The notes beneath the pieces are model-generated. The model saw only the letters and a list, made by a program, of their open reading frames with translations. It made no database searches and was not told where the DNA came from. 10,580 nucleotides of DNA, from positions 1 through 10,580 of the forward strand of contig JAEOSY010000040.1 of NCBI GenBank assembly GCA_016840125.1, given 5' to 3'. Source of the DNA: Candidatus Helarchaeota archaeon (GTDB taxonomy: Archaea; Asgardarchaeota; Lokiarchaeia; Helarchaeales; HEL-GB-A). Below, piece by piece: positions 1-6,711 of the stretch (within the stretch, counting starts at the first letter, position 1; each line of letters opens with the position of its first letter). Both the position numbers and the translations under genes were made by a program.

Positions 1-190
1 CTGTGTTAGAGCGTTGATTAAGTCGTTCTCCACTGGCGGTTTTTTGATTTTGGTATTTCATAGCATAGTATGAGGCTTTGCCTGTTTCTTTATAGCCAAC
101 CCACCCAGGTGAACCTTTCATCGCAGTTTTAGCGCAGCTAACAAGGACTAATAAAATAAAAATGACGAATATATTCTTTAGTCTTCTCAA
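1..190 (-). CDS. RlpA-like septal ring lipoprotein, N-terminal part (runs off the window)
   Basis: Reading leftward from a TTG at 190 gives 63 codons that stay open to the window edge. Residues 1-19 form a lipoprotein signal: basic MRRLKN, a hydrophobic stretch, then lipobox LVSC with Cys19 as the lipidated residue. The segment GKASYYAMKYQNQKTASGER is the start of the double-psi beta-barrel of the RlpA family, whose usual form is GxASWYGxxFxGxxTANGE. RlpA proteins are outer-membrane lipoproteins that bind or cleave denuded peptidoglycan at the septum; here only the barrel entry is visible, so activity cannot be judged. A GGGGGA lies 7 nt before the TTG; the first in-frame ATG would lose the signal peptide, so TTG is preferred. 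The gene stands about 280 bp from its upstream neighbour and is probably transcribed alone. Confidence 0.75.
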   Translation of the reverse strand, partial: MRRLKNIFVIFILLVLVSCAKTAMKGSPGWVGYKETGKASYYAMKYQNQKTASGERLNQRSNT

Positions 191-468
191 TTTTCTATCC
201 CCCAGACTGTGATTGATTGAGATACCGGTTATCCACAACGTTAATCAGCCCGATCACCCATACAGATATCGCATTTTTGATAAAAATGCAAAAAAGGGGG
301 AATTTACTAAAATTAAATTTCCATCGTGATATCCAAAAAACACAATCCTGATAGAATTATGTCCGGTGCACGTACATGCCAGTTATCACATGTTTGCCGT
401 GATTCAATGTTGGAGATATTTGCATGTTTTTTGGGGCATTTTAATTATACAATATACTGCTAAGTGGG
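191..468. other. Intergenic region, no gene seen
   Basis: About 280 AT-rich bases lie between the start of the lipoprotein gene and the end of the serine hydrolase gene. I see no open frame with coding character. It contains a perfect 8-bp inverted repeat with a 3-nt spacer at 271-289 (GCATTTTT/AAAAATGC) with no U-tract after it on either strand. It must hold the promoter of the lipoprotein gene, but no convincing -35/-10 pair stands out. Confidence 0.5.
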
Positions 469-1905
469 TTATTCTATTTTAATTGTCTGAATTTTCATTA
501 AGGCAATTTGAATATTCATATTTCCTGCACTTCCATTTTCTGACTTAGAAAAATGTATGAGAAAGTCACCAAGCAAATTTGAAGTGCCATAAAATTGATT
601 TTGAGTTTCAGGAGATATCTTAATATTCTTTTCATAAGGAATGTTAATATAAAGATTATCTCCTTCACGAAAAACAGAATATATATTCTCATCTCTTATG
701 TTTCGATATTCCCCCACATAGCTGTCCATCAAAGAACCATCTAATTGGATTATTTTTTTGGGTGATGGCAATATTGATGGAATAAGGTAATTGATGAGCA
801 TTGAGAAACACTGGACTTCCAAAATAGTACCATAGTTTCCTCCAGTGAAAACCGTAACCACATTCAAGCTCGGGAGTATAAAAATATAATTGCCTCCATT
901 ACCTGCTGCCCAAAATGCTTTAATCAGTTTATTATTGATTATAGTTTCTCCCAACCACCAAAGATATCCATATCCCCATCCGACACGGCTGACGGCGTGT
1001 TTTTCAATCGATGCCTCGATCCATTCTTGAGAAACAATTTGTGTTTTACCCCATATTCCCTTATTCAGGATCAAATAGCCAAACTTAGCCATATCCCTTG
1101 GTGTCATTTTGGCATTACCAGCAAGCCATGCTCTTCCTTTTGGTGAAAAACCCCATTGAAAATTCTTAATCCCTAATGGCTCAAACAAATATTTATTGGC
1201 AAAATCGGGAATTGTCATTCCTGATGTTTTTGAGATTAATTCACCCACTAAAATGAGGCTGCTACTATTGTATGCCCAGTGTTCACCTGGGTTATAAGCC
1301 ATTGGTAGATCCAAAGCATACCGAAACCAGTCATTGCTTTTATTCATATTGCGTTCGCATTTAAAATCGCTTTCATGATCATCACAGTCATATCCAGAAG
1401 TCATGGTTATTAAAGACTTTAAAGTGATATTCTTTACCCGATCATCCCATTTTTCTTTCGGTTCATGTAATTTGAAATGACGATATATTGATTCGCTTGT
1501 ATCTTTAATAAATCCGTGATCAATAGCGATACCGGTTAATACCGATCCAATTGACTTGGTGGCAGATCTAATTTGATGAAGTTTTTTACGATTATAGCCA
1601 TAAAAATATTCTTCAAGGACAAGATATCCATTTTTCACAAGTAATACGCTATGGATATTTTTATATTCTTCAGCAAGGATTGCCTGCATTAAATCATCAA
1701 TTTTTGCTGGATCAATACCCTCTTTATATAAAGAAGAGATTTCCAGACCATCGCCAATCTTTTTGGGTAATTGATAGGAGTATTCAAGCTGAGGCTGGCC
1801 GTTGCTTCTAATACGTGGAGCTCCATGTGCAAAGGTTGCAGTAAAGAAAAAGAAAGCAAAGATGAAAGAAAAGAAAATTGTTGTTTTACGAATACTGCTA
1901 ATCAT
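469..1905 (-). CDS. Exported serine hydrolase, beta-lactamase class C / 6-aminohexanoate-dimer hydrolase family
   Basis: A protein of about 478 residues of the beta-lactamase-like serine hydrolase family (PF00144), which includes class C beta-lactamases, esterases and amide hydrolases. Numbered from the TTG at 1923, the nucleophile motif is SATK (Ser120, Lys123), the second catalytic motif is YNS (Tyr218), and GNGGNYIF (351-358) stands where class C enzymes carry the third active-site motif. An N-terminal signal peptide (two Lys/Arg, a Phe-rich core, TFAHGA near residues 31-35) predicts export to the periplasm. A C-terminal domain of about 100 residues follows the catalytic domain, as in many CubicO-like enzymes. 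The frame is open from a TTG at 1923, but ATG at 1905 has AAAGAG 7 nt upstream and still gives a full signal peptide, so I chose 1905. The motif pattern fits esterase or amide hydrolase activity better than a true antibiotic beta-lactamase; substrate unknown. It ends 280 bp before the lipoprotein gene and starts 140 bp after the cyclase gene. Confidence 0.9.
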   Translation of the reverse strand: MISSIRKTTIFFSFIFAFFFFTATFAHGAPRIRSNGQPQLEYSYQLPKKIGDGLEISSLYKEGIDPAKIDDLMQAILAEEYKNIHSVLLVKNGYLVLEEYFYGYNRKKLHQIRSATKSIGSVLTGIAIDHGFIKDTSESIYRHFKLHEPKEKWDDRVKNITLKSLITMTSGYDCDDHESDFKCERNMNKSNDWFRYALDLPMAYNPGEHWAYNSSSLILVGELISKTSGMTIPDFANKYLFEPLGIKNFQWGFSPKGRAWLAGNAKMTPRDMAKFGYLILNKGIWGKTQIVSQEWIEASIEKHAVSRVGWGYGYLWWLGETIINNKLIKAFWAAGNGGNYIFILPSLNVVTVFTGGNYGTILEVQCFSMLINYLIPSILPSPKKIIQLDGSLMDSYVGEYRNIRDENIYSVFREGDNLYINIPYEKNIKISPETQNQFYGTSNLLGDFLIHFSKSENGSAGNMNIQIALMKIQTIKIE

Positions 1906-2002
1906 CCTTATGCTCTTTATCAAATTACAATGAAATTTAAAAAGCCTATATGTCTTTTGTCACAGAATTAAAGTTTGGAGATATGTCAGTTTTTGCACCA
2001 AA

Positions 2003-2042
2003 CTCCATCACCCCAATATATTGATCTTTTACACTGATGGAG
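2003..2042 (-). terminator. Possible terminator hairpin after the cyclase gene
   Basis: CTCCATCA (2003-2010) and TGATGGAG (2035-2042) form a perfect 8-bp inverted repeat starting 2 bp beyond the cyclase stop codon. On the minus strand the second arm is followed only by TTTGG, and the loop is 24 nt, so this is a weak candidate for factor-independent termination. Confidence 0.3.
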
Positions 2043-2044
2043 AG

Positions 2045-2923
2045 TTAGCGTATTTTAATCCAGTGGAGAAATATAAATAATCCCCAACCGAGAGCTGGCC
2101 AATGGAACCAGACCTCGCCATGCCATGTCAGCATGTTGACGATGAAAAGAAAACTAATCACAACCACATAGGTCAATAAGTGTTTTCTAAACCGGCGGTT
2201 GGCCCTTAAGTGTTTTTCCAATCGACGCTTGGTCCTGATGTCATGCCGGGTTCTTTTTTTTGTTTGTTCACCTTCCGATAGTTTATCTATTTCCTCCGGC
2301 TTGGCCAGTTTTCCTTTGGTCAAAACTTTTATTTTGTCATGTAACGTTCTGTGCCTTGAGCGTGCAGCTCCGTATAGGCTGGGTGTTTCCTTTTCGGGAT
2401 CAAATAAGACTCTATAAGCACGAACAGGCTTGACAGCATTTTTAACCTCTTTTTCTCCTAGATACTCGTATCCCAAAGGCAGTTTATCTTCAATCTGATC
2501 ATAAGCCGTCCTTGAAATGCATATTCCTCCTGGGTCTGCCATCGCTTCCAATCTGGCTGCGAGATTAACCCCATCTCCATAGATCCGATCACCTTCCACA
2601 ATAAGATCTCCAAGATTAATGCCAATACGAAACATCATCTTGCGATCTTCTGACAGTTGAGCATTTCGGGTGTTCAATTCTTTCTGTATTGCAACAGCCC
2701 CTTGTACCGCATCGACCACGCTTGCGAACTCAGCAAGTAAATTATCTCCCACAGTGTCTACAACTCGCCCATGATGCTGTTTGATAAGTGTGGTCATCAC
2801 CTCACGGTATTCCGTTAATTTTTGTATCGTGGCTGTTTCGTCTTCCCGCATGAGGCGACTATATTCTTTGACATCCGCACTAAGGATAGCAGCAAGTTTT
2901 CGTTTAAATTCTTCCTGTACCAT
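2045..2923 (-). CDS. Class III adenylate/guanylate cyclase domain protein with C-terminal 2TM domain
   Basis: A 292-residue protein. Residues 5 to about 172 are a class III cyclase homology domain: FKRKLAAILSADVKEYSRLM carries the first metal Asp (D17), VVDTVGDNLLAEF the second (D60), and YGDGVNLAARLE the transition-state Asn and Arg (N120, R124). The adenine-specifying Lys position is Asp here (D56), and the position of its usual Asp partner is Arg (R113); this swapped pair recurs, from memory, in many proteobacterial relatives. A basic linker (about 190-245) leads to two membrane segments (about 248-265 and 273-288) with the pattern of the 2TM domain (PF13239), so the catalytic domain should face the cytoplasm. 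The product would be cAMP or cGMP if the enzyme is active, which the substitutions leave open. The frame is open to a TTG at 2944, but a textbook AAGGAG sits 9 nt before ATG 2923, and family members begin with this FKRKL segment. Probably transcribed alone. Confidence 0.9.
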   Translation of the reverse strand: MVQEEFKRKLAAILSADVKEYSRLMREDETATIQKLTEYREVMTTLIKQHHGRVVDTVGDNLLAEFASVVDAVQGAVAIQKELNTRNAQLSEDRKMMFRIGINLGDLIVEGDRIYGDGVNLAARLEAMADPGGICISRTAYDQIEDKLPLGYEYLGEKEVKNAVKPVRAYRVLFDPEKETPSLYGAARSRHRTLHDKIKVLTKGKLAKPEEIDKLSEGEQTKKRTRHDIRTKRRLEKHLRANRRFRKHLLTYVVVISFLFIVNMLTWHGEVWFHWPALGWGLFIFLHWIKIR

Positions 2924-2932
2924 CGGCTTACA

Positions 2933-2938
2933 CTCCTT
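2933..2938 (-). promoter_or_regulatory. Shine-Dalgarno site that fixes the cyclase start
   Basis: AAGGAG lies 9 nt upstream of ATG 2923. It falls inside the longer frame that begins at TTG 2944, which argues that the first seven codons of that frame are leader and not protein. Confidence 0.75.
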
Positions 2939-3109
2939 TGCCAAAGTCTGAAATGATGTAACTATCTATTAATAATATTTTAATTGCTGATAAGTTGGCG
3001 AGGGATTGCTTGAAATATTTAAAGATCCAATATCGTGTCGGGTAGGTTTTGTCAAATATTCGAGAAATCTTCCATCAAAAAATCTGTCAGATCATTTAGC
3101 AGAGCACTT

Positions 3110-3176
3110 GCCAATCTTGAGGGGCTTGTGTGAAGCGGCAGCGTAACACAAGTCCCTCTCAAAGATTTTGTTAGGC
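3110..3176 (-). repeat. attC-like integron recombination site (degenerate) 3' of the methyltransferase gene
   Basis: Read on the minus strand, this begins with GCCTAAC, a perfect R'' box (RYYYAAC), 30 bp beyond the methyltransferase stop. A long hairpin follows. Its arms CTTtGAGaGGGaCTTGTGT and ACACAAGCCCCTCAAG are perfectly complementary except for three single extra bases (lower case), all in the R''-side arm, as the extrahelical bases of attC sites are. The loop is TACGCTGCCGCTTC. The closing box is GATTGGC where GTTRRRY is expected, so the cleavage triplet GTT is lost and the site may be dead. The 67-bp length and the position and orientation behind a gene on the same strand fit a gene cassette. 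No integrase or second attC was found here, and the hairpin could instead be a plain palindrome. Confidence 0.5.
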
Positions 3177-3206
3177 TTGAATCCAATTCATAGTGGGTGG
3201 TCTTAG

Positions 3207-4172
3207 TTACTTTTTAGAAATTAAAACAAAAGAGAATTCTGTTAAAGGTTTTACTTTAATGTTTTTGAATCCAATTTCTCTGACATTCTTTTCTAACATC
3301 GAGATTGTCATTATGTTTCTCTTTGGATCATCTGCCAAATTTTTAACAGCAAATAATGCACCAAATAAGGGGCCTGATCGTTCGGGATCTGCATAATAAC
3401 CACGGACAATTAACACACCATTTTGGGTAAGACTATTCCAGGCGTTCTGTAAAATAATTTTGGCTTCAGAGTCTCCATACATGACGTCCGATAGAAGAAC
3501 AGCATCAATTTTTTCTCCCAAAGGATCTTTCAGAAAGTTACCTTCCTTTAAAACAATTTGTTTTCTCTCTGGGCGGTCCACAATCAGCTTTCGTGTCACT
3601 GCTAGGGTGTCTTTTACATCTAATATTGTGGATTCAAGATCAGGATATTTTTGGCACAAAGCAACGGAATACAAGCCGGAACCACCTCCTGCATCTGTCA
3701 TTTTCATACATCCAGAAAGATCTACTATATCTTTTAATGCTTCAGCTTCTCCCAACTGGCCGATACTGTTCATGGCTAATATGAAAGTTTTGTAATCAAA
3801 TTTTAAGTCAGGTAAGACTACGTTCTTTTTTTCTTTACCCCTAATTAACTCTGGGAGTTGGAACCATTGTAGTGATTCATTATTAACTAATTTAAGGAAA
3901 TCTCCTACATAAAAACGCTGTCCTTCTACAAAATAAACGTGGCTAAAATGTGCATTTCTATACTTGTTGTTTTTAAATTCTAAAAATCCTAAACTGATAC
4001 AGGCATCAAGCAGAGATTTAAGCCGATCCGAGTCAGCGGAACATTTTGAGGCGATCTCGTCAACCGTTAGTTCTTTGTCAGAAATAATTGTAAAAACATT
4101 TAAACGAATCGCTGTTATGATTACTCCGGTTTTCCATGGCGCTAGAAGGATGTCAGATATGTTTCTTTCCAT
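3207..4172 (-). CDS. SAM-dependent O-methyltransferase with N-terminal winged-helix dimerisation domain
   Basis: A 321-residue cytoplasmic protein with the two-domain layout of the plant-type/CrtF/TcmO O-methyltransferase family (PF00891). Residues 5-80 form the winged-helix dimerisation domain (LTVDEIASKCSADSDRLKSL). Residues 150-320 are a Rossmann methyltransferase with the SAM-binding loop DAGGGSG (160-166), the acidic ribose-binding Asp185, and the LSDVMYGDSEAKIIL segment (227-241). In plant enzymes the latter carries the catalytic His as HDW; here the aligned residues are YGD, so methyl transfer by that His base is not supported and the reaction may need no general base, as in some bacterial pigment and antibiotic methyltransferases. 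AAGGAT lies about 6 nt before the ATG. It follows the broken flavodoxin/ferredoxin gene by 21 bp and was probably co-transcribed with it. The acceptor substrate is unknown. Confidence 0.88.
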   Translation of the reverse strand: MERNISDILLAPWKTGVIITAIRLNVFTIISDKELTVDEIASKCSADSDRLKSLLDACISLGFLEFKNNKYRNAHFSHVYFVEGQRFYVGDFLKLVNNESLQWFQLPELIRGKEKKNVVLPDLKFDYKTFILAMNSIGQLGEAEALKDIVDLSGCMKMTDAGGGSGLYSVALCQKYPDLESTILDVKDTLAVTRKLIVDRPERKQIVLKEGNFLKDPLGEKIDAVLLSDVMYGDSEAKIILQNAWNSLTQNGVLIVRGYYADPERSGPLFGALFAVKNLADDPKRNIMTISMLEKNVREIGFKNIKVKPLTEFSFVLISKK

Positions 4173-4193
4173 TTTTAATCCTTAATCCAATTT

Positions 4194-4825
4194 TTAATTC
4201 ACATATTTTCTACTATCAGCCGGACATTTGTCAGCGCATGTCCTACATTCAATGCATTTATCTTTTATGATATGGTGCTGATCAATGGATCTTTTAGTCC
4301 ACCAGATAGGGCCAAACAGTGTGGAAAACTCCCTCATATTTAAAATTTTTGAAAACTCTGCTCGCTGCCCTTTCTTTACTTGGCTTATGATATCTTTAGC
4401 ATAATCTCGAACCCTCTGATAGGTAGACGCATCAGGCAGATGCCTGGTGTTCCAGGTGTGCTCCTTAACTTTTTCTCCCGACCATACGGGAGGATATGTG
4501 CCCATGTTCATAAAGGAGTTTATGGCTATGGGCACGCCTCCCTTATTCACCAGACCTTCAATGATAGAACATGCAGCGTTGTGCTGGTTCCCCTCCGGCC
4601 CGCCAAAGGTAACATATGAGGCCACCGGCATTCCGGTTATCTTGGGTAGGGTAGCCATCCATCTTTTCACATATTCGGGTGTGTCATAATAGAAAACTGG
4701 GGAACCAATTTCAGGGGATTTCTAGAGCTTATTTTACCGCTGCATCCATAGATTGGCACGCTGGAAACAGAAAATGCCAGTGCAGTGAAGGCACATTCTC
4801 TTAAAAAGGACCTTCTATCTTCCAC
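4194..4825 (-). pseudogene. Broken Tat-targeted flavodoxin/ferredoxin (EFR1-like) gene, internally deleted and frameshifted
   Basis: Two pieces in different frames. From GTG 4825 (AAAGGA 6 nt upstream) a Tat-type leader is read: DRRSFLR with a hydrophobic stretch ending in YGCSGK. That frame runs on into nonsense and stops near 4660. The second frame is open from 4721 to 4194. It begins KSPEIGSPVFYYDTPEYV, the middle of a flavodoxin fold, continues to SYVTFGGPEGNQHNAACSII, and ends with one [4Fe-4S] motif, CIECRTCADKCPA, shortly before the stop. Intact EFR1-type proteins have a complete flavodoxin N-terminal half and two iron-sulfur clusters; here the FMN phosphate-binding start is missing and the second cluster is absent. 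A deletion of perhaps 60-80 codons plus a frame change near 4720 explains the junction. An ATG- or GTG-started fragment of 158 aa from 4670 could still be translated but would not make a working redox protein. Confidence 0.75.
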
Positions 4826-5248
4826 GATTTGTCCTTTCGTTTGCTTTAGGAAATCAAAATTAGAGGGGCTATAAACTCAAATACTTACCCACTATCATTT
4901 AATATTACCAATACCATATCTTGGGATCGAAATAAATAATGCGCAACTAAAGCACCTGCACTAATAAACCTTGAATTAGAGACCTTTGATTGATGGAGAC
5001 AAGTCCAACAATCCGATAATCTCTAAAATTGCCAGATACCATTTGGATATCCTCAAGGTAACACGTAGGGGCCTATGAATGCAAGAATTGGTAGGTTGTG
5101 ATTATAATCGAACATCATTGGTATTTTCCAAACTGATACCCGCAGGATCGTTGGCGATAGACAAGAAATAACTCGCTGGTACGGTCAAAGAATTACCGTT
5201 AATACCGTGTTAAATTTTTATCTTTGGCAATTTTGATGGCCTTTCAAA
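4826..5248. other. Long intergenic region, no gene seen
   Basis: About 420 bases with frequent stops in all six frames and no short frame with a good ribosome site. There are short inverted repeats only, such as ACGGT/ACCGT around 5182-5200. It should contain the promoter for the flavodoxin/methyltransferase pair, which I cannot place. Confidence 0.5.
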
Positions 5249-5431
5249 CTAAATGGTATTAAGATTCTTTAATGATGGAGAAATAATTCTCGCATCCAAC
5301 CTTCTTTCAAACCCGTTTCTTCGATCTTCTCCAAACCTTTTCTCAAATTCAAAAGGTGAGTCGCTTAATAAAACTCTTCGTTCAATTCCAGATCGTCTTC
5401 CGCCATTGTCGTGTAAAAGCAAATGTTCCAT
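5249..5431 (-). CDS. Small soluble protein with RRSGxERR repeats
   Basis: A 60-residue protein with no membrane segment. It carries two copies of a charged arginine motif: GRRSGIERR (11-19) and GEDRRNGFERR (34-44), both fitting RR-[SN]-G-x-[DE]-RR. AAGG lies 6 nt before the ATG. The gene follows the neighbouring RRSGKDRR gene by 32 bp in the same direction, and the shared motif makes it likely that the two form one functional unit. I recall this motif as frequent in uncharacterised deltaproteobacterial proteins, but no function is known to me. Its charge pattern would suit nucleic-acid, phospholipid or nucleotide binding; that is a guess. Confidence 0.6.
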   Translation of the reverse strand: MEHLLLHDNGGRRSGIERRVLLSDSPFEFEKRFGEDRRNGFERRLDARIISPSLKNLNTI

Positions 5432-5463
5432 AATTCACCTTCGCCTACCGAGCTTCATTATTT

Positions 5464-5652
5464 TTAACCTTTGGATTGCCTGCGATCTTTATCAGATCTC
5501 CTCATGCTGTTTTTTGAGGCAATAAACTTTTTACGTCGGTCTTTCCCTGAACGCCTGCCAATAGTACCATGGTAAACGTCCCGTCTAAAATATAGCTTAT
5601 AAAGATAAAATCCTACTCCGGACAAAATAAGTATCACTACCAAGGCATACAT
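5464..5652 (-). CDS. Small membrane-anchored protein with RRSGKDRR repeats
   Basis: A 62-residue protein. Residues 2-22 (ALVVILILSGVGFYLYKLYF) are one membrane helix; the rest is a strongly basic tail with GRRSGKDRR (32-40) and RRSDKDRR (51-58). By the positive-inside rule the tail should be cytoplasmic. The frame opens at a GTG (5664), but GGAG at 5659-5662 sits 6 nt before ATG 5652, so the ATG is the better start. It is the first gene of a two-gene unit with the soluble RRSGxERR protein 32 bp downstream. No known family is recognised beyond the motif. Confidence 0.65.
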   Translation of the reverse strand: MYALVVILILSGVGFYLYKLYFRRDVYHGTIGRRSGKDRRKKFIASKNSMRRSDKDRRQSKG

Positions 5653-5658
5653 TCGGAT

Positions 5659-5662
5659 CTCC
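5659..5662 (-). promoter_or_regulatory. Shine-Dalgarno site deciding the start at 5652
   Basis: GGAG is 6 nt upstream of ATG 5652 and overlaps the alternative GTG codon at 5664, which has no good site of its own. Confidence 0.5.
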
Positions 5663-5827
5663 ACTATTGTAACAGCTTGAATTTAAATTGAGTCTGCTAA
5701 AGTAATACATATGTGTGTCTTGAGGCTTACAAATTGAACCAAACGCCAAACCCGAATAAATCAACTGTCTGTTCTTGAGTACAAATAAATAATTCAATTT
5801 TTTCTAATTAATGGATGTTAGGAAATA

Positions 5828-5840
5828 ACCACATTGTGGT
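5828..5840. promoter_or_regulatory. Perfect palindrome, possible operator
   Basis: ACCACATTGTGGT is a 6+1+6 palindrome in the intergenic region about 175 bp upstream of the RRSGKDRR gene pair. Flanking GTTA and TAAC extend the symmetry loosely. It could be a protein-binding site; nothing in the sequence identifies the regulator. Confidence 0.3.
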
Positions 5841-5996
5841 ATTAAATAACATTAAGAAATGATAATGATTTGTCAAGAAGGGTCGGGAAAAGTATATGTC
5901 GAACGTACAAATTTATAGGCAGGTCATAGTTGATATGAGGTCTAATTTTGTCCGTTGATCAATTCATTATGCACGAATTAATCGTACCACAGATAC

Positions 5997-6161
5997 ATGG
6001 AGATAAGACGGTTTAACATGCAACAAAAACCCTGTGATAATTTAAATCTCCTCAATAATATTTGCCACGCTCTCCGTTACAGATTTCATTTTTCTTACAA
6101 AAATGGAAAATCAGTTGAATTGATATTCCCTGATGATGAACGAAAATACAATTTACTCTAA
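5997..6161 (+). CDS. Possible small protein of 54 aa, unknown function
   Basis: A plus-strand frame from ATG 5997 to TAA 6159-6161, with a second ATG at 6018 (47 aa). The sequence looks protein-like rather than random: an amphipathic stretch NLNLLNNICHALRYRFHFSY followed by KNGKSVELIFPDDERKY. No good ribosome site precedes either ATG (GGAG at 5999 is 15 nt before the second). It faces the two small minus-strand genes at 6206-6693 and runs opposite to most genes here. I do not recognise a family. It may be spurious. Confidence 0.3.
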   Translation: MEIRRFNMQQKPCDNLNLLNNICHALRYRFHFSYKNGKSVELIFPDDERKYNLL

Positions 6162-6168
6162 TAGAGTA
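6154..6168. repeat. 15-bp perfect palindrome over the stop codon of the possible 54-aa gene
   Basis: TACTCTA-A-TAGAGTA (7+1+7). It lies between two convergent frames and has no U-tract, so it is not a standard terminator; a protein-binding site is possible. Confidence 0.35.
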
Positions 6169-6205
6169 CCGGGATGTGATTCGCAGGAGAAAATCTTGAT
6201 TCCGA

Positions 6206-6457
6206 TCAATGCATTCTTTTTATAATATTTTCGTGCTCCAATAAATATTCGTAATGAGCAGCAACATCATTGATCGCTCTATCATTAACGTTGAGGGCCT
6301 CTTTTGGATATTTTTTATTGGCTCTTTCAATCGCCTTCTGAATTTTTTTCCCTTTCCGTAACCATCTCAAAACTTCCTTATCATACTGCACCTCTTCTCG
6401 TGTACGATCACCAATGATCTCCTGACTTCGTTGCAGGTACTGATTTAAAAAATCCAC
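6206..6457 (-). CDS. Small helical protein, second gene of an overlapping pair, unknown function
   Basis: An 83-residue, charged, apparently all-helical soluble protein. It contains KEVLRWLRKGKKIQKAIERA (28-47) and ends HYEYLLEHENIIKRMH. It starts at a GTG whose G is the last base of the upstream gene's TAG, with AAAGGA 6 nt before it, so the two genes overlap by 1 bp and should be translationally coupled. I recognise no family. The paired small-gene layout resembles toxin-antitoxin or regulator pairs, but no catalytic or toxin motif is visible. Confidence 0.65.
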   Translation of the reverse strand: MDFLNQYLQRSQEIIGDRTREEVQYDKEVLRWLRKGKKIQKAIERANKKYPKEALNVNDRAINDVAAHYEYLLEHENIIKRMH

Positions 6458-6693
6458 TATTTATCCTTTTGTAATTTCTTCAGATCCTTTTTACGAACCG
6501 CACGCAATATTTTTTGATCTTCAGGATCATTAGCGATGAACCTATCATCTTTTAAGAGTTCTGATAATAGGTCTTCAGGCGAAAAGGCTACATACCCTTT
6601 AAAGATAAATTCGTTATGGATATCGTAAATTGATCTGGGCTTTCTTTTTGGTTTCAAATATAAATAACAGGCATCGATAATTTCTTTCAGCAA
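6457..6693 (-). CDS. Small protein with possible winged-helix (HARE-HTH-like) fold, first gene of an overlapping pair
   Basis: A 78-residue basic soluble protein. Residues 19-54 (SIYDIHNEFIFKGYVAFSPE, then DLLSELLKDDRF) resemble the helix pattern of HARE-HTH and similar winged-helix domains, in which a short helix-turn-helix is followed by an L..D.RF segment; this is a resemblance by eye. The tail is Lys-rich (KKDLKKLQKDK). The start is uncertain: TTG 6693 has AGGA directly adjacent, and no ATG lies upstream in frame before a stop. The palindrome TCCTAATAGGA overlaps this start region, and three 11-bp direct repeats lie just upstream, which would suit autoregulation. Overlaps the next gene by 1 bp. 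Confidence 0.6.
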   Translation of the reverse strand: MLKEIIDACYLYLKPKRKPRSIYDIHNEFIFKGYVAFSPEDLLSELLKDDRFIANDPEDQKILRAVRKKDLKKLQKDK

Positions 6694-6711
6694 TCCTAAT
6701 AGGAGGTCTTT

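Noticed and set aside
271..289. GCATTTTT/AAAAATGC hairpin as a terminator
   Set aside because: It is made mostly of A-T pairs and has no T-run after it on either strand; it also lies upstream, not downstream, of the nearest gene start.
3460..3795. 111-aa plus-strand frame inside the methyltransferase gene
   Set aside because: It is antisense to a gene with a clear family signature and has no ribosome site or recognisable domain.
5597..5797. 66-aa minus-strand frame overlapping the RRSGKDRR gene
   Set aside because: No ribosome site, no family-like features, and it shares much of its length with a better supported gene in another frame.
5855..5875. Fur-box-like GATAATGAT
   Set aside because: Only one half of the 7-1-7 inverted repeat fits; the other half is mostly mismatched.
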